Source: Asterias amurensis (lineage: Eukaryota > Echinodermata > Asteroidea > Forcipulatida > Asteriidae). From it: 64,000 nucleotides of DNA. Each line of letters begins with the position of its first letter. Position 1 is the first letter of the stretch. Shown here piece by piece: positions 59,501 through 64,000 of this stretch. The stretch lies in the NCBI RefSeq assembly GCF_032118995.1, contig NC_092667.1, positions 6,006,931-6,070,930 of the forward strand, given 5' to 3'. Under the pieces are notes generated by a model, which was not told the DNA's origin, ran no database searches, and worked only from the letters and a program-made list of their open reading frames with translations. Both the position numbers and the translations under genes were made by a program.

Positions 59501-60051
59501 AAGATCTTGAAAGATATTCTCACAATTACATTTTATTGTTGTATTATTTTATTTTTAGAATAACATCCTCAATTGAAAGGTAATTTTCCATCATTAACCA
59601 ATTTCATCTGGATTGTTGATAATCATGAATTAAGAGGTTCGCTTTTTACAATACCAAACCACGCATACAATGCCCTCTTATGTCCGATTAGAAAGGGTAT
59701 AAAAGGCAGTTGAGCATTAGACAAGGTCACCAGTCTAAAGAAGCTCATATCTTAGAAGTGTAATGTAACTAACTAAAATTATGTTGAAGTATTAAACATC
59801 TATATTGGTTTGGGATTTGTAAAAAAAAAGCTCTTTATTCGTAATTGTTGATGTCTCTTCATCTTTGTACAACCAATGCAGCGAGTGAATACTTTATTTT
59901 ATTTTAATTTTCACTTCTTCAGGCATCCCTTCTATCAGATGTGTTTACACCACCCCAGTTGCAGTTCCAAACCAACGTGCAAACACCCAAACAGATTGCA
60001 AATGACCTCATATGTTTTGATTCACCTGCTCCAGCCAAGACGGGATTGTAA
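50557..60051 (+). CDS. DLGAP5: DLGAP5/HURP homolog, mitotic spindle microtubule-stabilising protein
   Basis: Coding exons 50557-50758, 51498-51703, 52126-52185, 53032-53122, 53637-53868, 54611-54939, 55439-55543, 55710-55870, 56550-56657, 57407-57596, 58078-58307, 59060-59170 and 59923-60051 all join in phase, giving 717 residues (human about 846). The basic N terminus (RTMRVKRRSVDQRSQRDTTF) and the helical block RKEMLQKWKKERDLKKMMEK ... MFKV match the HURP microtubule-binding region. Residues about 270-372 are a 22-residue repeat (APQP-EISAISAPV-HSPKR). The GKAP/SAPAP homology region covers about 375-515: SSFRSLVVTETARLNDLSSK, IGKAQLLIDQRFKQFSGLVD, DLTGFWDMIFFQVEDVHGLF. HURP is a RanGTP/importin-beta- and Aurora A-regulated protein that stabilises kinetochore fibres. 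Vertebrate neuronal SAPAPs share the GKAP domain but not this N terminus, so DLGAP5 is preferred. The C terminus FDSPAPAKTGL has an SP site. Confidence 0.93.
50787..50937. mobile_element. Palindromic MITE (family I) with 7-bp TSD
   Basis: Flanked by ctgccct at 50780-50786 and 50938-50944. The ends GGGGTCGATTTCACAAAGAG and ctctttgtgtaatccacccc are inverted; inner blocks are gactagtcctaac and its inverse. It sits 28 bp downstream of the DLGAP5 exon 50557-50758 donor. Sister copy at 38530-38656. Confidence 0.85.
51775..51990 (+). repeat. GCTTAAGC-family MITE (family G)
   Basis: DLGAP5 intron. It opens with gggcccaatttcttgcttaa and closes with gcattgctatgaaattggcc; the core has ttgctaagcaaaactaagca. 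Confidence 0.65.
52232..52325. repeat. 94-bp foldback element, CpG-rich
   Basis: The left arm gacgacttcggctacagcta, then cggctagatcgcgcgcgtct, pairs with the right arm agacgcgctgatctagacgt, then agctgtaagtcgtcg; the loop is about 20 nt. Unusually CpG-rich for this intron (cgcgcgcg). Confidence 0.75.
53964..54181. repeat. 74-bp tandem repeat x3 from a MITE end
   Basis: In the DLGAP5 intron before exon 54611. Units starting gctttggtgcaac at 53964, 54038 and 54111 each hold acttagctaagtattgttt and aagctgtgcatggtgtggag. The last unit runs straight into aagaagaaactataaataaa, an end of family H (18699), so the array is an expanded MITE terminus. Confidence 0.8.
54650..54935 (+). repeat. 66-bp coding tandem repeat in DLGAP5
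   Basis: Four units plus a partial one of the 22-codon repeat, in frame inside exon 54611-54939. The nucleotide units are very similar (ggagatctctgccatctctg, ttctccaaagagagttcccg), which points to recent expansion or homogenisation. Open frames in other registers and on the minus strand follow from the 66-bp period. Confidence 0.9.
55901..56070. mobile_element. MITE with long terminal inverted repeats (family C ends)
   Basis: The left end aaaggtttgcgctaacacca, then tgtaatg, mirrors the right end cattacatggtgttaccgca, then aaccttt. An inner perfect-looking hairpin gatcgtcttctggaga / tctccagaaggcgatc lies at about 55932-55969. It begins 30 bp after the DLGAP5 exon 55710-55870 donor. Confidence 0.85.
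57145..57305 (+). repeat. GCTTAAGC-family MITE (family G)
   Basis: A good full-length copy: caatttcattgagctactta at the left, taaccagccaaactaccatg in the core, and tttaagcagctctatggaat at the right. Confidence 0.7.
57738..58055 (+). repeat. Full-length tRNA-derived SINE (family A) with ATT tail
   Basis: The clearest copy: A box TGGCTGAGTGG, B box GGTTTGAATCC, body (ttgcttctctccacccagtg, actccccagggagctgagag, ttaaagggatgttattggcc) and tail tgttattattatt at about 58038-58050. It lies about 25 bp before the next DLGAP5 exon (58078). Confidence 0.85.
58335..58475 (+). repeat. MITE fragment (family C)
   Basis: About 27 bp after the DLGAP5 exon 58078-58307 donor. It contains ctgtagtaacaccatgtgtg, ctacttgccaggtagagttt and ctaccgcggagtagatg. 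Confidence 0.65.
58820..59040 (+). repeat. tRNA-related SINE (family B)
   Basis: Just before the DLGAP5 exon at 59060. It has tagaattgcaaaggttgtag, ggtttgaatcccacccaagt, cagggaaagtactgagtata and a degraded 3' end. Confidence 0.7.
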
Positions 60052-61267
60052 ACAGAGAGGGCGGTGCTTTAAAGGGAAAGACAAAGATCCCAACATCTCA
60101 ACTGATGTCCTAAGTTTCGCTTATTGAAGTTTTAATGCCATGGACAAATTGAAAACTCGGTACTACAGAGTTTTTTGTCTAGACTGCTTCGATTTTAGGG
60201 CCTGTAAGCATCGCTGCATGGTATTTGCTTTGGTCTCGCAGAGCTTGGTTGATCATTCGATATTAACTCCCCAAAGTATTTAAAGATGACACAATAGATC
60301 CTGAAACAAACCTGAGGTAACTACTTTATCAACTTCCAAGACAGAGTGGAGCTAATATCGACTGTTCAACTGAACTAAACCATGTTCATTTATTTTACTA
60401 TGCCTCATATCTCAGCAACTGATTAGGATGATTGTGAACTAAAGTGAATGTTTGGTTTTTTCCTGAAAGCGCTTGCGTACAACAATTTGGGGAGCTGCAT
60501 GCACGCTTAGTAAACAACAAAGATAGCGTCTAGCACATGATGTTGAATGGTCCAATGGGAATTGAACTCTAGGTCATGAATAATGTATGAGGTATAGTAA
60601 AAGAAATGGTTAATCGTTTAAAAGATAATAATTATGTCAGTGGAAAAATGCAAAAAACGGTGTTTGAAACTGGTGCTGATCGCTTCCAAACTTTTAGAAT
60701 TACCCGTTCTGAAATCATGTTAACCATGGCATGTTCGTTAGTTTGTTGATTTGTTTGTTTGTCACTGGGAGTTTTTATGGTAAAATTTTGTGATCTTAAT
60801 TCTTTATTTGGGTCATTTCTGTTGTGACAAGTCTGGATGCATTTATGAGAATGGAACCAAAGGTGTTTAGGCATCAGAAGAAAATATTCATATTCCGACC
60901 ACAAAACAACATGGATATATATTGCTTGATCTGTATATACATGTACATTTGTAATATACACTGTAGGAAAACTCTGTTAGCGATTATCCTGATCCTGTGA
61001 AACTTTTATAACTAATCAGTAAGTGTGCTTTTAAAATTATACAAATTTACATTTTTGAAAAGGCATAACTAATTACCACATCTGTAAATCCATAGATATT
61101 TGAAAAACTTATCAATTTATAAATATACTAATCTGTACAATTATTTTTTTAGTCTGAATAACAAGGGCAGGGCTTGAGAGTAAATTTCCAGTAATATGGG
61201 TCGGTGACTTGTTCTCCCCGATGTCTGGATCTCTTATCTCTTGCTGTGCACTACCCTAGTTCCATCC
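60052..61267 (+). other. DLGAP5 3' UTR and downstream intergenic
   Basis: AT-rich, with no AATAAA that I can single out. A motif-B-like palindrome tcatgaataatgtatga occurs at about 60573-60589 without a motif A. No exon seen. Confidence 0.4.
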
Positions 61268-61440
61268 TGAGCCCTATTTCACAAAGCTGTTGTTAAGCAG
61301 GACTTTAAAGTGTTCTGCTAAGCTAAAACATGCAGGGTACCAGTCATATATATTGTACTATGCTGCATGGTATTTCACCTGGTAACCTCTCGTTATGCTT
61401 AGCTATTTGTTGTGCTTAAGCAGCTCTATGGAGTAGGGCT
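61268..61440 (+). repeat. GCTTAAGC-family MITE (family G), full length
   Basis: Starts gagccctatttcacaaagct and ends gcttaagcagctctatggag; the core has gctaagctaaaacatgcagg and ggtaacctctcgttatgctt. Confidence 0.7.
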
Positions 61441-62355
61441 TAGGTGTGTGTATCGTCAATGTCATGTGATCAGGATTCATGTAAAATTCACAGTAAGTCA
61501 AGCAATGAGTAAGGTTGACCCATCATACACTTCTGACCTTTGTGTGGGTGAAATAATGTACTTCGTAGGGCCATGCCATCTCAATTAAAGGGTCTGGGTA
61601 CTGTAGTTTTGTAGGACACCATGTCCACATATTAACATTAAACTTTACACAGTTTGAAGATAATGATGGTAGAAAGCTTCCCTGAAAGTATTACTTGCTG
61701 AAGTACCCAAATCCTTTAAGGTAATTTACAGGCAAAAAAGTCCCTCCAGTACTGTTCAAGTATTTACTTTGCATGTTGTGGTTGGTTACCTTTAAAAGTT
61801 GCCAAAGTGCATCCTTTGTTGTGAAACCACTGACCAGCAAAGAGCCTCTTCGAAAAGTGTGGTTTGGGCGCAGGCTTTTAAAAGGTTGTGTTTGCCTGTT
61901 GGAGATACAATGCATGTTCAAAACAATTGATGAGACATACGAGGCTGGAAAGGAGCCAAAGCCTGGTTTCGAAAAGGTCAGTAAGAACCAGTTGTAGCCT
62001 ATAATTGGACGATCGGACAACACATTCCAAGACATTTAAACAAAAGGGCTTTCAACAAGGCAAGGTTGTATATAAAATTAAAATAAAACATGTATATAAC
62101 TTTTTTGAAACATTAATCTTTAATCTTAGCATGTAATTATTTGTATCTTTATTAACCAGCAGAAATAATGTTTTTTATGAAATAAATAGACAATTAATTT
62201 GTCGTATGTATGAATCACAGTTTCTCATTTTTGCCCAATGTGACAAGAAATAGATTACTCGGTCTTTCTGAAACTAAGTAATTGGAAGCCAGATAATAAA
62301 AAGGCATAACTGTCGTAGAGCTCCTTTAAAGCATGGAGGTAGGTACCTCCATGTT
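61441..62355. other. Intergenic, no gene seen
   Basis: Contains the repeat word aagggtctgggtactgta at about 61588 and short frames on both strands around 61690-62035 without domain similarity. AT-rich after 62050. Confidence 0.4.
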
Positions 62356-62697
62356 TAAAGGCAGTGGGCACTATTGGTAATTACTCAAAACAATTGTTAG
62401 CATAAAACCTTACTTGATTACGACTAATGGGGGAGAGGTTGACAGTATAAAACATTGTCACCTTTTGAGAAACGGCTCCCTCTGAAGTAATGTAGTTTTC
62501 GAGAAAGTAATTTCCACGAATTTGATTTCGAGACTTTGGATTTAGAATTTGAGGTCTCGAAATCGAGCCTTGCAACTTCGACGACCGATTGAGCTCAAAT
62601 TTCCACAGTTTTGATATTTTATGCTTGTGTTGAGATACGTACACCAACTGTGAAGAGTAGTCTTTGACAATTTACCAATAGTGTCCACTGTCTTAAA
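62356..62697 (+). repeat. Interspersed element 'cactattggtaa...' (family D), complete
   Basis: Left end aaaggcagtgggcactattg and right end aatagtgtccactgtctta are inverted, so the element is about 340 bp with short terminal inverted repeats. Inside, tttgatttcgagactttgga / ttgaggtctcgaaatcgag form a second inverted pair. Confidence 0.8.
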
Positions 62698-62814
62698 AAA
62701 GAAACCCAGCTATTTGACATTATATTTCAGACGGACGATTGTTTTCTCTGAAGGGTTTATACCGGTAATTAATTTATATCTTACAATTAACGTTCAGATT
62801 GAAGTTTAAAAAAC

Positions 62815-63060
62815 GCAGAGTATAGAGTTAGAAACTTATCGACCAAACTGGCCATTTCCAGAGCCAACACTAATTTCTCTCAAAAGATATGTACTTGCAA
62901 TTTTATAAAGTTCATTCATATCTTATTTTCTACACCATGCAAAGCATCAAAACCACATTTAAATTGGTTATTTGTTTTGAAATCCCCATTCCCGTTACCG
63001 CAAACCTTTCCATATCGTATTTCCAACATGCAAAGTTTCAAGTCCTACCAACTTTGTGTG
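62815..63060. repeat. MITE end fragments (families C/H)
   Basis: cttattttctacaccatgca, cgttaccgcaaacctttcca and tatttccaacatgcaaagtt match the flanks of 18699-18912 and 55901-56090. A mosaic of two degraded copies. Confidence 0.5.
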
Positions 63061-63373
63061 GTTTATCCCTCCAAAACAGCGACGTCACCGTTTTATGTGC
63101 CAATAACATCAAGCCTACTTTTGGACCAGGGTGTTTTTAAATCGATAATTATTGATCAACGGCACCTCTTTTACTGGACCCAAATCGATAAAGGGGTGAA
63201 AGTGGGTTTTGTGTAACACAAGACATAACACAAGATAAGACGTTATGTGGTAGTTACAATTGTAAAGCGCAACAGAAGATAACGGGGATGGTATAGGACA
63301 GGACGCCATCTTGAAACAGTTTTTGTTTTGGTATAATGATGAAGTTTTGAGATATCAACCGAACTTTTGAAAG

Positions 63374-63403
63374 ATGGAGTCTAAACTTCCACAACTGTTG
63401 GTG
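63374..63403 (+). CDS. Possible first coding exon of the next gene (partial)
   Basis: ATG at 63374 opens ten codons (MESKLPQLLV) ending at a perfect donor (GTG|GTAAGT, GT at 63404). About 70 bp upstream is gacgccatcttgaaac (63302-63317), a YY1-like site often found near metazoan start regions. Ten residues are too few to name a family. It may equally be a chance ATG before a chance donor. Confidence 0.3.
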
Positions 63404-63639
63404 GTAAGTCATATCGTAAATGTTTGATATTATTTATATTTTGCAAAATAGAGATTCGGTTGTTTTGTTTTTTGGTAAGAATGTTTGAATTCTACTCCAA
63501 TCTGTTTTGGGACAGGATATTGACTGAAAACAGTCACTAGGACTCCTGGATAGGTTTCCATTTCAGCAAATAAGCAGACAATTTTAACGTGACGTCGTTT
63601 TACTGAGCGCGAAAATTAAAGCTCCAAAGATTTCACTTT

Positions 63640-64000
63640 ATAGAAGGGTATATACTCCACAAGTTATTTTATGGGCATAAAAACTTACGAGTTTATTGTG
63701 CACTGGGGAAAGGTTGGTAGTATAAAACATTGCTAGAAACTATCCCCTTTAAGTAATGTTAGTTTAAAAGAATGAAGTCATTTTTCTACCAACAATTTTG
63801 AATATATGAGAAAGACTTAATGGGCGTGAAGCCTTTCTTGGGAATCTGAAAGCACACAGTTATAACAAGGATGGGTTATTCTTTTCATTACTTTTCTTGC
63901 AACTTTGATGTCCAAATTGAGCAAAACGTTTCTCAGATTTGTCATTATTATGTTTGGATATGATCAGTGGGTTTTACAATTTGTATACCATGCCTTAAAG
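63640..64000 (+). repeat. Diverged family-D element, runs off the window
   Basis: Carries ttggtagtataaaacattgc, aaactatccccttt-aagtaatg and aagcctttcttgggaatctg, in family order. It lies in what would be intron 1 of the gene proposed at 63374. Confidence 0.6.

Overview
This is an animal nuclear genomic window. It has large intron-rich genes with canonical GT/AG junctions, an AT-rich background, many tRNA-derived SINEs and short inverted-repeat elements (MITEs), and no bacterial-style operons. The repeat families (tRNA-Leu-like SINEs with ATT tails, elements rich in GCTTAAGC/TGCTTAGC words, 'cactattggtaattactcaaa' elements) and the gene content point to an echinoderm, most likely a sea star. 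That assignment rests on recall of such repeats and is not proven here.

Four complete genes and the possible start of a fifth all lie on the + strand. (1) 265-10527: EFR3, the palmitoylated plasma-membrane scaffold for PI4-kinase III alpha, in 21 coding exons; three of them (near 7200, 7872 and 8754-8770) each need one extra base to stay in frame. (2) 13525-19074: an unusual fusion of a glutaredoxin-like domain, a DEP domain and a DUF547 domain, in 9 coding exons. (3) 39595-43222: a patched-domain (RND/sterol-sensing) membrane protein of the PTCHD3 type, in 3 coding exons, ending in a PDZ-ligand-like TTV. (4) 50557-60051: DLGAP5/HURP, a mitotic spindle protein, in 13 coding exons, with a 22-residue internal repeat full of CDK-type sites. 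(5) 63374-63403: a possible first coding exon of another gene leaving the window.

The 20 kb between genes 2 and 3 (19.1-39.2 kb) has no convincing coding exon but is the most structured noncoding part. At 20.6-20.7 kb are three evenly spaced, same-orientation CTCF-like sites. At 23.06-23.34 kb is a CpG-richer, promoter- or exon-like island. At 26.3-29.3 kb are a hAT-like MITE with an 8-bp target duplication and two tandem-repeat arrays. From 31.3 to 37.2 kb there is a striking one-strand cluster of a recurring composite module: GAAAGTTTGTTGACC (forkhead-like on the other strand), then about 27 bp later ATGCATATTCATGA (resembling a POU-dimer site), then in several copies about 36 bp further ATTGGCT (inverted CCAAT). 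Order, orientation and spacing recur while the intervening sequence mostly diverges. It is the best candidate for an undescribed regulatory or small-RNA-producing system here; it could serve the patched-type gene downstream or be a series of small promoters.

EFR3 acts in plasma-membrane phosphoinositide supply, PTCHD3-like in membrane lipid/sterol transport or signalling, DLGAP5 in mitosis, and the Grx-DEP-DUF547 protein has no established role. I see no functional link among them beyond shared strand.
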